A stretch of 64,000 bases of DNA from Pseudofrankia inefficax (GTDB taxonomy: Bacteria > Actinomycetota > Actinomycetes > Frankiales > Frankiaceae), in the NCBI RefSeq assembly GCF_000166135.1, contig NC_014666.1:3534001-3598000 (forward strand), in the 5' to 3' direction. A program made the position numbers and the translations under genes. Positions within the stretch are counted from its first letter, which is position 1. Each line of letters starts with the position of its first letter. Positions 15,744-23,858 of the stretch are shown in pieces. The notes under the pieces were generated by a model that saw only the letters and a list, made by a program, of their open reading frames with translations, made no database searches and had not been told where the DNA came from.

Positions 15744-16805
15744 TTGTCCCGTCGTGGCATGGCCTGGCTCCCGGATGACTGGGACGAGCTGGTCCGCGGC
15801 CGGCATCGCACGGGGGGCGCTCCTGAGGAGGCCCGTCGGCGGTCCGGTCCAGGATCTCGTCGGGCAGGCACCATCGCCGCCTTCACGACCGGAACGCTCG
15901 CCGTCTCCACCGCCGCCTTCGCCGCGACGGTCCCGTCGGCTCCCGAGCAGCCGACCACGATCGACCCGAGTTCCCAGAGCCAGAGCACGCCCTTCGCGTC
16001 GAACGCGCTGGCGGCCGCGCTGGGTGGTGGCGACACCGTCATCCCGACCAGCCACGGCTCCAGCGGCCTCGCCGGCGCTCTCGCCAACTCTGACCCGGCC
16101 TTCACCAACCTGACGCTGTCCGCGGACAAGACCACGGTCGCGCCGAACTCGCCGGTCGTCCTCACGGTCAAGGCCACCGAGGCGATGAGCGGCGCGCCGC
16201 TGGCGAACGAGCAGGTCCAGATCGTCGTGGTCGACGGGCCGAAGTGGCAGACCACCGCCGCGCTGACCACCGACGGCAACGGCACCGCGAGCATCTCCGC
16301 CCGGCTGCTGTCCACCACCACGATCACGGCGGTGTTCGACGGCGGCAGCACGCTGCGCCCCTCGGTCGCCGGCGCCACGACGATCACGATCTCGTCCGGC
16401 CGGGCCGCGAGCAGCTACCTGAACAACGCGATCCCCAGCGTCATCCCGGGCAGCACGATCGGGGAGAAGGCCGTCTACCTGGCCTCCCTGCAGAAGGGCA
16501 AGCCGTACGTCTACGGCGCCACCGGCCCGTACTCGTTCGACTGCTCCGGCCTGGTCCAGTACGTCTTCCGCCAGCTCGGCCGCAGCCTGCCGCGCACCGC
16601 CGAGGCCCAGTACGAGGCCTCGGTGCACGTCGCCCAGTCGGCCAAGCAGCCCGGCGACCTGATCTTCTTCGGCACCCCCGGCAGCATCTACCACGTCGGC
16701 ATCTACGCGGGGAACGGCTACATGTGGGCCGCCCCGGAGACCGGCGGCGTCGTGTCGCTGCGCCCGATCTACAGCTCGACCTACCACGTCGGGCGGATCA
16801 TGTAA
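15744..16805 (+). CDS. Secreted NlpC/P60 peptidoglycan hydrolase
   Basis: 353 residues from TTG 15744 with GGGAAGGA upstream. A basic N-terminus and a hydrophobic segment (TIAAFTTGTLAVSTAAFAATV, cleavage after AFA likely) indicate secretion. Residues about 115-220 look like a beta-sandwich Ig-like domain. The C-terminal NlpC/P60 domain has the catalytic Cys in FDCSGLVQYVF (about 267), His in YHVGIYAGNGYM (about 316), and PGDLIFF. Such enzymes cut peptide stems (D-Glu-mDAP type bonds) in peptidoglycan. Control by the upstream c-di-AMP riboswitch and possibly DevR boxes is predicted. A short hairpin terminator follows directly. Confidence 0.92.
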   Translation: MSRRGMAWLPDDWDELVRGRHRTGGAPEEARRRSGPGSRRAGTIAAFTTGTLAVSTAAFAATVPSAPEQPTTIDPSSQSQSTPFASNALAAALGGGDTVIPTSHGSSGLAGALANSDPAFTNLTLSADKTTVAPNSPVVLTVKATEAMSGAPLANEQVQIVVVDGPKWQTTAALTTDGNGTASISARLLSTTTITAVFDGGSTLRPSVAGATTITISSGRAASSYLNNAIPSVIPGSTIGEKAVYLASLQKGKPYVYGATGPYSFDCSGLVQYVFRQLGRSLPRTAEAQYEASVHVAQSAKQPGDLIFFGTPGSIYHVGIYAGNGYMWAAPETGGVVSLRPIYSSTYHVGRIM

Positions 16806-16808
16806 CCA

Positions 16809-16825
16809 GGCGGGCATCGCCCGCC
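16809..16825 (+). terminator. Hairpin directly after NlpC/P60 gene
   Basis: GGCGGGC-ATC-GCCCGCC, a perfect 7-bp stem with three-base loop, begins four bases after the stop codon. No T-tract. Confidence 0.5.
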
Positions 16826-17120
16826 CGGGCCCGCGCCAGGCGGCCAGGCCCGTCGTCCTCCGCGCAGGACCGCTCCTGGCCGCGAGTCTCGACCGGCTCC
16901 GACCGCATTGTCGCGCGCACCCTGCCCCAGGTGGCGACAAACGGCTCCACAGGGCCAGTTTGAAACCCGGCTGCGTGGTCCGCGGCGGCCTGGCGGCATT
17001 CACCCCAGTGGTCATCGGCTAGCGTCATGCCGAGGCGAGAGACGCGCCGTCCTTGCCCGCCCGTGCCGATGCGCCCGCGCACCGACGCGGGCAGGACATT
17101 TTCGCGTCTCCTTCTGCCCG

Positions 17121-17157
17121 TAGTGTTTCGGGGACACAGCTGTTTCGGGGACAGAGC
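17121..17157 (+). promoter_or_regulatory. Putative -10 (TAGTGT) with direct repeat upstream of phosphatidyltransferase
   Basis: TAGTGT (17121-17126) fits the TANNNT pattern and overlaps the first of two 17-bp-spaced direct repeats of TGTTTCGGGGACA. The repeats may be an activator or repressor site for the block beginning at 17180. The rest of 16826-17120 shows nothing recognisable. Confidence 0.35.
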
Positions 17158-17179
17158 ACTGACGAGTGAGGAGATGGGC

Positions 17180-17875
17180 ATGACGAGCGCCCCCGTCCCG
17201 TCAGGCGACGGGCCCGGTGGCGCGTCCGCGCCGCCGGGCGGCCGGTCCCCGGGCGGACAGCCGGTGGCGTCCGACCGGATCCTCACGATCCCGAACCTGC
17301 TGTCCACGCTGCGGCTGGTCGGGGTGCCGGTCTTCCTGTGGGTGGCGCTCGGCCCGCGGGCCGACTGGGTGGCGCTGGGCATCCTCATGTTCGCCGGCGT
17401 CAGCGACTACCTGGACGGCCGGCTCGCCCGCGCGCTGAACCAGACCAGCCGGCTCGGCGCGCTGCTCGACCCGCTGGCCGACCGGCTCTACATCCTCGCC
17501 ACGATCGTCGCGCTGACCGTCCGGGGCAACATCCCCTGGTGGCTCACCGCGATCATCATCGGCCGCGACGTCTTCCTCACCCTGCTGCTCGTCCCGATGC
17601 GCCGGCTGGGCCTCGGCACCGCGCTGCCGGTCCACTACCTGGGCAAGGCCGCCACCTTCAACCTGCTGTACGCGTTCCCGCTGCTGCTGCTCGCGGACGG
17701 CCACGGCTGGCTGTCGACCGTGGCCCGCCCGCTCGGCTGGGCGTTCGCGATCTGGGGCACCGCGATGTACTGGTGGGCCGGCCTGCTCTACGCCTTCCAG
17801 GTCGCCGGCATCGCCCGGGACCGGCACCGCGGCGCCAGCGGAGGCCGGCCGGCCCCGGCGGGAGGGTCGCCGTGA
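17180..17875 (+). CDS. CDP-alcohol phosphatidyltransferase family protein
   Basis: 231 residues; ATG 17180 has GAGGAG six bases upstream, better spaced than ATG 17174. The complete CDP-OH-P signature is present at about 75-105: SDYLDGRLARALNQTSRLG followed by ALLDPLADRL. These metal-binding aspartates carry out transfer of a phosphatidyl group from CDP-diacylglycerol to an alcohol at the membrane. About five membrane helices follow. The product could be phosphatidylglycerophosphate or cardiolipin synthase; sequence alone does not decide. It overlaps the next gene by GTGA and opens a conserved actinobacterial block. Confidence 0.9.
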   Translation: MTSAPVPSGDGPGGASAPPGGRSPGGQPVASDRILTIPNLLSTLRLVGVPVFLWVALGPRADWVALGILMFAGVSDYLDGRLARALNQTSRLGALLDPLADRLYILATIVALTVRGNIPWWLTAIIIGRDVFLTLLLVPMRRLGLGTALPVHYLGKAATFNLLYAFPLLLLADGHGWLSTVARPLGWAFAIWGTAMYWWAGLLYAFQVAGIARDRHRGASGGRPAPAGGSP

Positions 17876-20394
17876 GAGCGGTCGTCATGGCCGGCGGCGA
17901 GGGCACCCGGCTGCGGCCACTGACCGCGAACGCCCCCAAGCCGCTGCTCCCGGTCGTCAACCGGCCGATCATGGAGCACGTGCTGCGGCTGCTCAAGCGG
18001 CATGGCTTCGACGAGACCGTCGTGACGGTCCAGTTCCTCGCCGCCATGGTGCGCACCTACTTCGGCGACGGCGACGAGCTCGGCATGCACCTGTCCTACG
18101 CCACCGAGTCCACCCCGCTCGGCACGGCCGGCAGCGTGAAGAACGCCGAGGCGGCCCTGCGGGACGAGCAGTTCCTCGTCATCAGCGGCGACGCGCTGAC
18201 CGACATCGACCTGACCGCCCTGGTCGCCGAGCACCGCAAGAACGGCGCGCTCGTCACGGTCGCGCTGAAGTCGGTGCCCGACCCGCTGGAGTTCGGGATC
18301 GTCATCGCCGGCGAGGACGGCCGGATCTCCCGTTTCCTGGAGAAGCCGACCTGGGGCCAGGTCTTCTCCGACACGGTCAACACCGGCATCTACGTCATGG
18401 AGCCGGAGGTGTTCGACCACGTCCCCGCCGGCGAGCCGGTCGACTGGTCCGCCGACGTCTTCCCCCGGCTCGTCGCGGCCGGCGCCCCCGTCTTCGGCCA
18501 CGTCGTCTCGGGCTACTGGGAGGACGTCGGCACGATCGCGAGCTTCCAGCGGGTCCAGGCCGACGTGCTCAACCAGCAGGTCGACGTCGAGATCGGCGGC
18601 TTCGAGGTGTCGCCCGGGGTCTGGATCGGCCAGGACACCGACGTGCACCCGGACGCGATCCTCAAGGGCCCGCTCGTCGTCGGCGACTACTCCAAGGTCG
18701 AGGCCGGCGCGGAGCTGCGCGAGTTCACCGTCGTCGGCAGCAACGTCGTCATCAAGAAGGGCGCGTTCCTGCACCGGGCCCTCGTCGGCGACAACGCGCT
18801 GATCGGCCCGCGGACGAACCTGCGCGGCTGCGTGATCGGCAAGGGCACCGACGTGCGCCGCGCCGCCCGGGTGGAGGAGGGCGCCGTCGTCGCGGAGGCC
18901 TGCGTCGTGGAGGAGGAGGCGTTCATCTCCCACGACGTGCGGATCTACCCGTACAAGACGATCGAGGCCGGCGCGGTCGTCAACACGTCGGTGATCTGGG
19001 AGTCGCGTGGGCAGCGCTCGCTGTTCGGCCCGCGCGGCGTCTCCGGCCTGGTCAACGCCGAGATCACCCCGGAGCTGGCCGTCCGGCTCGCCGCGGCCTA
19101 CGCGACCACCCTGCCGAAGGGCGCGACCGTCACCACCGCCCGTGACGGCACCCGTGCCGCCCGGGCCCTGAAACGCGCGGTGATCAGCGCGCTGACCACG
19201 AGCGCGATCGACGTCCGCGACCTGGAGGTCGCGGCGATGCCGGTGACCCGGTTCGATGTGCGCACGTCCGACGCCGCCGGCGGCATCATGATCCACAACA
19301 CCGAGGGCGACCCCGAGCGGATCGACATCGTCATCCTGGACGCCGACGGCGACGACCTGTCGCCGGCCGCGCAGCGCAAGCTCGACCGGGTCTTCTCCCG
19401 CCAGGAGTTCCGCCGCGCGTTCCCCGGCGAGATCGGCGACCTGCGGCTGCCGGCCCGGACCGCCGACCGCTACACCCAGGACCTGCTCGACCGGATCGAC
19501 ATGTCCGGCGTCGCCGAGGCGGCGCTCAAGGTCGTCATCGACCCGTCCGGCGGCGCGGCGTCGCTGGTGCTGCCGACGCTGCTCGGCCGTCTCGGCGTCG
19601 ACGTCCTCACCGTCAACGGCCGCCTCGACGACACCGCGATCACCCACACCGAGGCCCAGCGCGTCGAGGCCGTCCGCCGCCTCGGGGACCTGGTCGCCAG
19701 CTCCCGGGCCGCGTTCGGCGTCCGGTTCGACCAGGTGGGCGAGCGGATCACCATCGTCGACGAGCGGGGCGACCTGATCGACGACGACCGGGCCCTGCTG
19801 GTGTTCCTGGACCTGGTCGCCGCGGAGAACCGGGGCGCGACCGTCGCCGTTCCGGTCACCACGACGCTCGTCGCCGAGCAGATCACCCGGTTCCACGGGC
19901 TGTCCGTCCGGCGCACCTCACTGTCCGCCGCCGACCTGCCGCGGGTGGCCCGCGACCCGCTGGTGGTGTTCGCCGCGGACGGCCGGGGCGGCTTCGTGGT
20001 GCCCGAGTTCGGCGCGGCCATCGACGGGTTCGCCGCGTTCGTCCGGCTGCTGGCCCTGGTCGCGCGGACCCGGCTCACGCTGTCCGCGATCGACGCCCGG
20101 ATTCCGCCGGTGGCGGTGGTCCGCCGCTCGGTGCCGACCCCTTGGGCGGCGAAGGGGACGGTGATGCGCCGCATCGTCGAGTCCGTCGACGTCGCGGCCG
20201 GGCACGTCATCGACACCACCGACGGCGTCCGGGTCGTGCGGCCGGACGGCGCCTGGGCGCTGGTGCTGCCCGACCCGGCCGAGGCCGTCACCCACCTGTG
20301 GGCCGAGGCGGGCAGCCGGGACGAGGCGTGCGCGCTGCTGGCCGACTGGGCCGCGATCGTCGAGGCCGACCACCGGGACACCCCCGCGCGCTGA
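17872..20394 (+). CDS. Sugar-1-phosphate nucleotidyltransferase fused to degenerate phosphomannomutase domain
   Basis: 840 residues from GTG overlapping the previous stop. Residues 1-235 form a nucleotidyltransferase with MAGGEGTRLRPLT, PKPLLPVVNRP and the GYWEDVGT motif (mannose-1-phosphate guanylyltransferase/glucose-1-phosphate type). Residues about 250-380 are left-handed beta-helix hexapeptide repeats. The rest has the layout of a phosphomannomutase, but where the catalytic TASHNP serine loop is expected there is IMIHNTEGDP, so the phospho-serine is absent and mutase activity is unlikely. It probably supplies an NDP-sugar for envelope polymers, with the C-terminal part regulatory. The neighbours are envelope-related, as in other actinobacteria. 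Confidence 0.85.
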   Translation: MRAVVMAGGEGTRLRPLTANAPKPLLPVVNRPIMEHVLRLLKRHGFDETVVTVQFLAAMVRTYFGDGDELGMHLSYATESTPLGTAGSVKNAEAALRDEQFLVISGDALTDIDLTALVAEHRKNGALVTVALKSVPDPLEFGIVIAGEDGRISRFLEKPTWGQVFSDTVNTGIYVMEPEVFDHVPAGEPVDWSADVFPRLVAAGAPVFGHVVSGYWEDVGTIASFQRVQADVLNQQVDVEIGGFEVSPGVWIGQDTDVHPDAILKGPLVVGDYSKVEAGAELREFTVVGSNVVIKKGAFLHRALVGDNALIGPRTNLRGCVIGKGTDVRRAARVEEGAVVAEACVVEEEAFISHDVRIYPYKTIEAGAVVNTSVIWESRGQRSLFGPRGVSGLVNAEITPELAVRLAAAYATTLPKGATVTTARDGTRAARALKRAVISALTTSAIDVRDLEVAAMPVTRFDVRTSDAAGGIMIHNTEGDPERIDIVILDADGDDLSPAAQRKLDRVFSRQEFRRAFPGEIGDLRLPARTADRYTQDLLDRIDMSGVAEAALKVVIDPSGGAASLVLPTLLGRLGVDVLTVNGRLDDTAITHTEAQRVEAVRRLGDLVASSRAAFGVRFDQVGERITIVDERGDLIDDDRALLVFLDLVAAENRGATVAVPVTTTLVAEQITRFHGLSVRRTSLSAADLPRVARDPLVVFAADGRGGFVVPEFGAAIDGFAAFVRLLALVARTRLTLSAIDARIPPVAVVRRSVPTPWAAKGTVMRRIVESVDVAAGHVIDTTDGVRVVRPDGAWALVLPDPAEAVTHLWAEAGSRDEACALLADWAAIVEADHRDTPAR

Positions 20395-20529
20395 GGCGCC
20401 GGCCGCGATCGGCGGTGCGTGGGCCGGGCGTCGGGCTCCGGTGGCTTTCGCGGCGGTTCGACACCGTCGCGACACGTCGTCGCGGGTGGCCGGGCGCGCC
20501 TCTGTGTACGGGCGCGGCAGTCGGTGAGA

Positions 20530-21489
20530 ATGCCCGATGTGCCTTCGCCCGGATCCGCCCCGCGCGTGTCCGGACGGCTTCCAGGACCGCTGGCCGCGGT
20601 CGCCGCGCAGGCCCTCGACCCCGCCTACCCGCGGGCCCGGGTGGCCGGGCCCCGATCGGGCGGGCAGCGGCCTGGACCCGCGGGCGGGCGGCCGCCGGGA
20701 GCCGCGGGCCGGCGGGGCCGGACGGGCGTGACGGGCGCGGGCCCGCTCGGTCGCCGGGCGCCTGAGCGTTCCCCGGCGCGGCTCGCGGCCGTCGCGGTCG
20801 CGGTCGGGCTGCTGCTGGCCGTCGCCGGCGTCACCCAGCGGGCCGGCGCCCCCGGCCGGGCCCGGCTCGACGCGGCGCTGGCCGCCGAGCGGGACCGTGG
20901 CGAGGCGGCGGTCGCGGTGAAGACCGCCGAGGCCCGGGGGCTGCGGTCCACCGTGGCGGCCGCCCGCTCGGCCCTCGCCCGCGACACCGCCACCCAGCGG
21001 GCCACCGCCGACGCGCTCGGTGTCCTGGAGCCCGCCGCCGGCGCGACCGTGGCCACCGGCCCGGGGCTTCGCGTCCAGATCGCCGACGCGGCCGGCGGAG
21101 ACGCGGACGCCGGCCCGCGGGGGAGCGGGCAGCGCGGCGCCGGCGGGGTCACCGACCAGGACCTCGCCGCCATCGTCAACGCGCTGTGGGCCGCGCACGC
21201 GACGGCGATCGCCATCGACGGCGTCCGGCTGTCGGGCACCAGCCCGATCAGGACCGCCGGCGGCGCGATCCTCGTCGACTTCCAGCCCGTGGTGTCGCCG
21301 TACCGCCTGGACGCGATCGGTGTCCCGGCCGCCCTGCTCGCGGCCTTCTTCGGCTCCGGCCCGGGCCGCCTGCTCGCCGACGGCGACCTGGCGGGCGCAC
21401 GACTGGTCGCCGCCACCACGGCGCGGGTCGTCACCGTGCCCGCCGCGCCGGTGACGACGCCCCGACTCGCGAGGAGGCTCGGCCAGTGA
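20530..21489 (+). CDS. DUF881 family membrane-anchored coiled-coil protein (first copy)
   Basis: 319 residues from ATG 20530. A long Arg/Gly/Pro-rich cytoplasmic part is followed by one membrane helix (ARLAAVAVAVGLLLAVAGV, about 95-113), a coiled-coil-like Ala/Arg/Glu segment (about 125-165) and the DUF881 domain with GVTDQDLAAIVNALWAAHA, AIAIDGVRL and ILVDFQPVVSPYRLDAIG. DUF881 proteins are conserved next to small basic protein and GcvH in actinobacteria, and are thought to act at the envelope; the biochemical role is unknown. It pairs with a second DUF881 gene at 22011. Confidence 0.82.
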   Translation: MPDVPSPGSAPRVSGRLPGPLAAVAAQALDPAYPRARVAGPRSGGQRPGPAGGRPPGAAGRRGRTGVTGAGPLGRRAPERSPARLAAVAVAVGLLLAVAGVTQRAGAPGRARLDAALAAERDRGEAAVAVKTAEARGLRSTVAAARSALARDTATQRATADALGVLEPAAGATVATGPGLRVQIADAAGGDADAGPRGSGQRGAGGVTDQDLAAIVNALWAAHATAIAIDGVRLSGTSPIRTAGGAILVDFQPVVSPYRLDAIGVPAALLAAFFGSGPGRLLADGDLAGARLVAATTARVVTVPAAPVTTPRLARRLGQ

Positions 21490-21496
21490 TCGCGCC

Positions 21497-22000
21497 ATGA
21501 CCCGCCCCGACGACGCCGCCGGCCCGACCCCCGGCGGTCCCGTTCCGGCGGGTCCGGCCGCCGGCCCCACCAGCCCGCCGCCCGACCCGCCGCGGCCCGG
21601 GTCGGCGGCAGCCGTGCCGGGTGGGCCGGGGCTCACGTGGTGGCGCCGGGCCGGCGCGTCGTCCTGGCTGGTACCGGTGCTCGCGCTCGTCGCCGGCCTC
21701 GTCGCCGGCCTCCTGGTGAGGCCGACGGCGCCCGGCTGGCTCGCCCCCTACCTCCCCGTCGCCGTCGTCGCCGCGCTGGACGCGCTCGCCGGCGGGCTGC
21801 GCGCCGCGCTGGAACGGGTCTTCGACGACCTGGTGTTCGTGGTGTCGTTCCTGACGAACGCGGGCGTCGCGGTGGCGTTGGTGGCCGTGGGCGAGCAGCT
21901 CGGCGTCGGCGGCGCGCTGACGACCGGGGTCGTCGTCGTGTTCGGCATCAGGATCTTCACCAACGCGACGGCCCTGCGCCGCCACCTGTTCGGGGTCTGA
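21497..22000 (+). CDS. sbp: Small basic protein (Sbp/DUF1290 family)
   Basis: 167 residues, seven bases after the first DUF881 gene. After a Pro/Ala-rich tail of ~50 residues, the conserved part has about four membrane helices: WLVPVLALVAGLVAGLLV, VAVVAALDALAGGLRA, FVVSFLTNAGVAVALVAVG and GVVVVFGIRIFTNATALRR. This gene sits between two DUF881 genes in many Gram-positive genomes, near division genes in firmicutes. A role in the membrane with DUF881 partners is inferred; the biochemical function is unknown. Confidence 0.85.
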   Translation: MTRPDDAAGPTPGGPVPAGPAAGPTSPPPDPPRPGSAAAVPGGPGLTWWRRAGASSWLVPVLALVAGLVAGLLVRPTAPGWLAPYLPVAVVAALDALAGGLRAALERVFDDLVFVVSFLTNAGVAVALVAVGEQLGVGGALTTGVVVVFGIRIFTNATALRRHLFGV

Positions 22001-22010
22001 GGAGCACGGC

Positions 22011-22796
22011 GTGGACCGCACCGACCCGGCCGGGCCGACCGACGCCCCGGATGAGCGCGGGCTGCCGGCCGGCGTCGAGATCCCGGGGCCCCGGGCCGCG
22101 GCGGGCGGTGCCGCGCGAGCCAGGGCGCGGCCGGCGGCGCGGGCGGCGGTCGCCGTGCTGCTGGCCGCCAGCGGCTTCGCGATCCCGGTGGCGATCTCCG
22201 CGGCGGGCCGCACGGCGCCCGCCGGGACCACGACGGCCGGCCTGGTCGACCAGCTCGCCACCGCCGGCGCCGAGGACCGGCGGCTGTCCGGCCAGCTCGA
22301 CCAGCTACAGGGCGAACGTGCCACCCTGGCCGCCGCCGCGCCCGACCCGTCGGTGCTCGCCACGGCCACGGCCCGCGCGAGCACCCTCGCCGTGCTCGCC
22401 GGTACCGTGCCGGTCGTCGGGCCCGGCATCACGATGACCGTCACCGATCCGCGGGGCAACGTCGGCGCGGACGTCTTCGTCGACGCGCTCCAGGAGCTGC
22501 GGGACGCGGGCGCCGAGGCGATCGAGCTGGCCGGCGTGCGGCTGGTCGCCGAGAGCTACGTCGTGGACAGGCCCGGTGGCGGTCTGCTCGTCGACGGCGT
22601 CGCCGCGCGGGCGCCCTATCAGCTGGCGGTGGTGGGCGACCCGCACACGTTGGCGGAGGCGATGCGCTTCCCCGGCGGCGTGCTCGATACGGTGGCAGCC
22701 CGAGACGGCGCCGAGGCGCGGGTCACCGAGACCGACCGGGTCGAGATCCGCGCGGTGCGCGGGACGCCGAGCCCGGCCAGCCGGCCGGCTGGCTGA
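22011..22796 (+). CDS. DUF881 family membrane-anchored protein (second copy)
   Basis: 261 residues from GTG 22011, ten bases after sbp. One membrane helix (AAVAVLLAASGFAIPVAIS, about 45-63), a coiled-coil region (LVDQLATAGAEDRRLSGQLDQLQ) and the DUF881 domain (GPGITMTVTDPRGN, DALQELRDAGAEAIELAGVRL, APYQLAVVGDPHTL). It forms a pair with the gene at 20530 and is likely part of the same complex with the small basic protein between them. Confidence 0.82.
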   Translation: MDRTDPAGPTDAPDERGLPAGVEIPGPRAAAGGAARARARPAARAAVAVLLAASGFAIPVAISAAGRTAPAGTTTAGLVDQLATAGAEDRRLSGQLDQLQGERATLAAAAPDPSVLATATARASTLAVLAGTVPVVGPGITMTVTDPRGNVGADVFVDALQELRDAGAEAIELAGVRLVAESYVVDRPGGGLLVDGVAARAPYQLAVVGDPHTLAEAMRFPGGVLDTVAARDGAEARVTETDRVEIRAVRGTPSPASRPAG

Positions 22797-22918
22797 TCCG
22801 GTGGCCGTGGCGGGGCGCCGGCCCGCCCGTCGTGGGCGGAACGGTGAGAAGGCGGTGGCCCGAGTGGGCCGGGCCGCGGGACAGGCTGGAGGCGGTTGCG
22901 CGTATGGGAGGGGACACG

Positions 22919-23314
22919 ATGGCCGGTGACGCGGTGTACCCGGAGGACCTGAAGTACTCGCGTGAGCACGAATGGGTCCGGCTGACGGGGGAGACGCTGC
23001 GGGTCGGCATCACCTCGTACGCGCAGGAGGCGCTCGGCGACATCGTGTACGTGTCGCTGCCGGAGGTCGGCGCCCAGGTCCGTGCCGGTGAGCCGTTCGG
23101 CGAGGTCGAGTCGACCAAGAGCGTCTCGGACGTGTACGCGCCGGCCTCGGGCGAGGTCGTCGCCCGCAACGAGGCGCTCGACGGCTCGCCCGAGCTGGTC
23201 AACTCGGACCCGTACGGCGAGGGCTGGCTGATCGAGGTCACGGTGGCGGACAAGTCCGCCCTCGACGAGCTGCTGGACGCCGCCGGCTACCAGGCGCACG
23301 TCCAGAGCACCTGA
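22919..23314 (+). CDS. gcvH: Glycine cleavage system H protein
   Basis: 131 residues; ATG 22919 is preceded by GGGAGGGGA, better than ATG 22904. GcvH carries lipoate and shuttles the methylamine group among the P, T and L proteins. YSREHEWVRL, the lipoyl-lysine motif VESTKSVSDVYAP (Lys at about 65) and VNSDPYGEGWLIEV are all present. It sits apart from gcvT and gcvP, next to the GarA-like FHA gene, as usual in actinobacteria. No glycine riboswitch precedes it. Two strong hairpins follow. Confidence 0.96.
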   Translation: MAGDAVYPEDLKYSREHEWVRLTGETLRVGITSYAQEALGDIVYVSLPEVGAQVRAGEPFGEVESTKSVSDVYAPASGEVVARNEALDGSPELVNSDPYGEGWLIEVTVADKSALDELLDAAGYQAHVQST

Positions 23315-23327
23315 GCGATCCAGCCCA

Positions 23328-23362
23328 GCCGGGCGGCCGGGACCAACCCAGGGCCGCCCGGC
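23328..23362 (+). terminator. gcvH terminator hairpin 1
   Basis: GCCGGGCGGCC pairs perfectly with GGCCGCCCGGC, an 11-bp stem starting 14 bases after the gcvH stop. Confidence 0.6.
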
Positions 23363-23395
23363 GACGGCCTGGCCCGGCGGGTCGGCGCCAGGCCA

Positions 23396-23427
23396 GGCCC
23401 GAATGTCGGATACGCGACATTCGGGCC
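23396..23427 (+). terminator. gcvH terminator hairpin 2
   Basis: GGCCCGAATGTCG pairs perfectly with CGACATTCGGGCC across a six-base loop. A 13-bp perfect stem, second of a tandem pair. Confidence 0.6.
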
Positions 23428-23497
23428 CGCGGTTCGTCGACAGCGGCTGAGCCGGGGCCGGGTCCGCCCACCCGGCGTGGCTCGGCGTGCCGGTGGA

Positions 23498-23516
23498 TGA
23501 TCACGCTGCGTGATCA
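23498..23516. promoter_or_regulatory. 19-bp perfect palindrome, possible operator
   Basis: TGATCACG-CTG-CGTGATCA, an 8-3-8 inverted repeat in the gap upstream of the FHA/MerR genes. A dimeric regulator site or short hairpin; no factor can be named. Confidence 0.45.
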
Positions 23517-23558
23517 CCCCTGGCGGCCAGGGTCGCGCCGAGGCCGCCGGGGAGGGGA

Positions 23559-23583
23559 AGATCTCGGCGCCACGCCGAGATCT
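23559..23583. promoter_or_regulatory. 25-bp perfect palindrome
   Basis: AGATCTCGGCG-CCA-CGCCGAGATCT, an 11-bp stem with three-base spacer, just upstream of the putative promoter at 23598. Confidence 0.45.
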
Positions 23584-23597
23584 GATGTCGCACCCTT

Positions 23598-23640
23598 TTC
23601 ACGAGCCTGCCCCTGATGCACTAGCCTCGGTGTGCATCAG
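23598..23640 (+). promoter_or_regulatory. Putative promoter with palindromic operator for FHA/MerR operon
   Basis: TTCACG (23598-23603) and TAGCCT (23622-23627) are spaced by 18 bp. The -10 is flanked by CTGATGCAC (23613-23621) and GTGCATCAG (23632-23640), a perfect 9-bp inverted repeat, so a repressor or MerR-type regulator could control it. Confidence 0.45.
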
Positions 23641-23858
23641 TAGGCGGTGCGGCGCTCTCCGGTGACCTGGCTGTGCAGTGCGAACACTGCCGGCGGTGGG
23701 TCCGGTACGGCGGCCGCGCTCAACAACCTGTGTGGGGGGTGGGCGGCATGGCGCGGCGACCCCCTCGGATTGGGAAGACGACGTTCTCGCCACCTGGCCG
23801 GTGGCACGAGCGGCCGGTGGCCCGCGCCCGCGGGCGCCGGCAGGAGGCGGACGCGACC

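Noticed and set aside
22797-22918. Glycine riboswitch ahead of gcvH
   Set aside because: Only about 120 bases are available and the conserved glycine-aptamer blocks are not seen.
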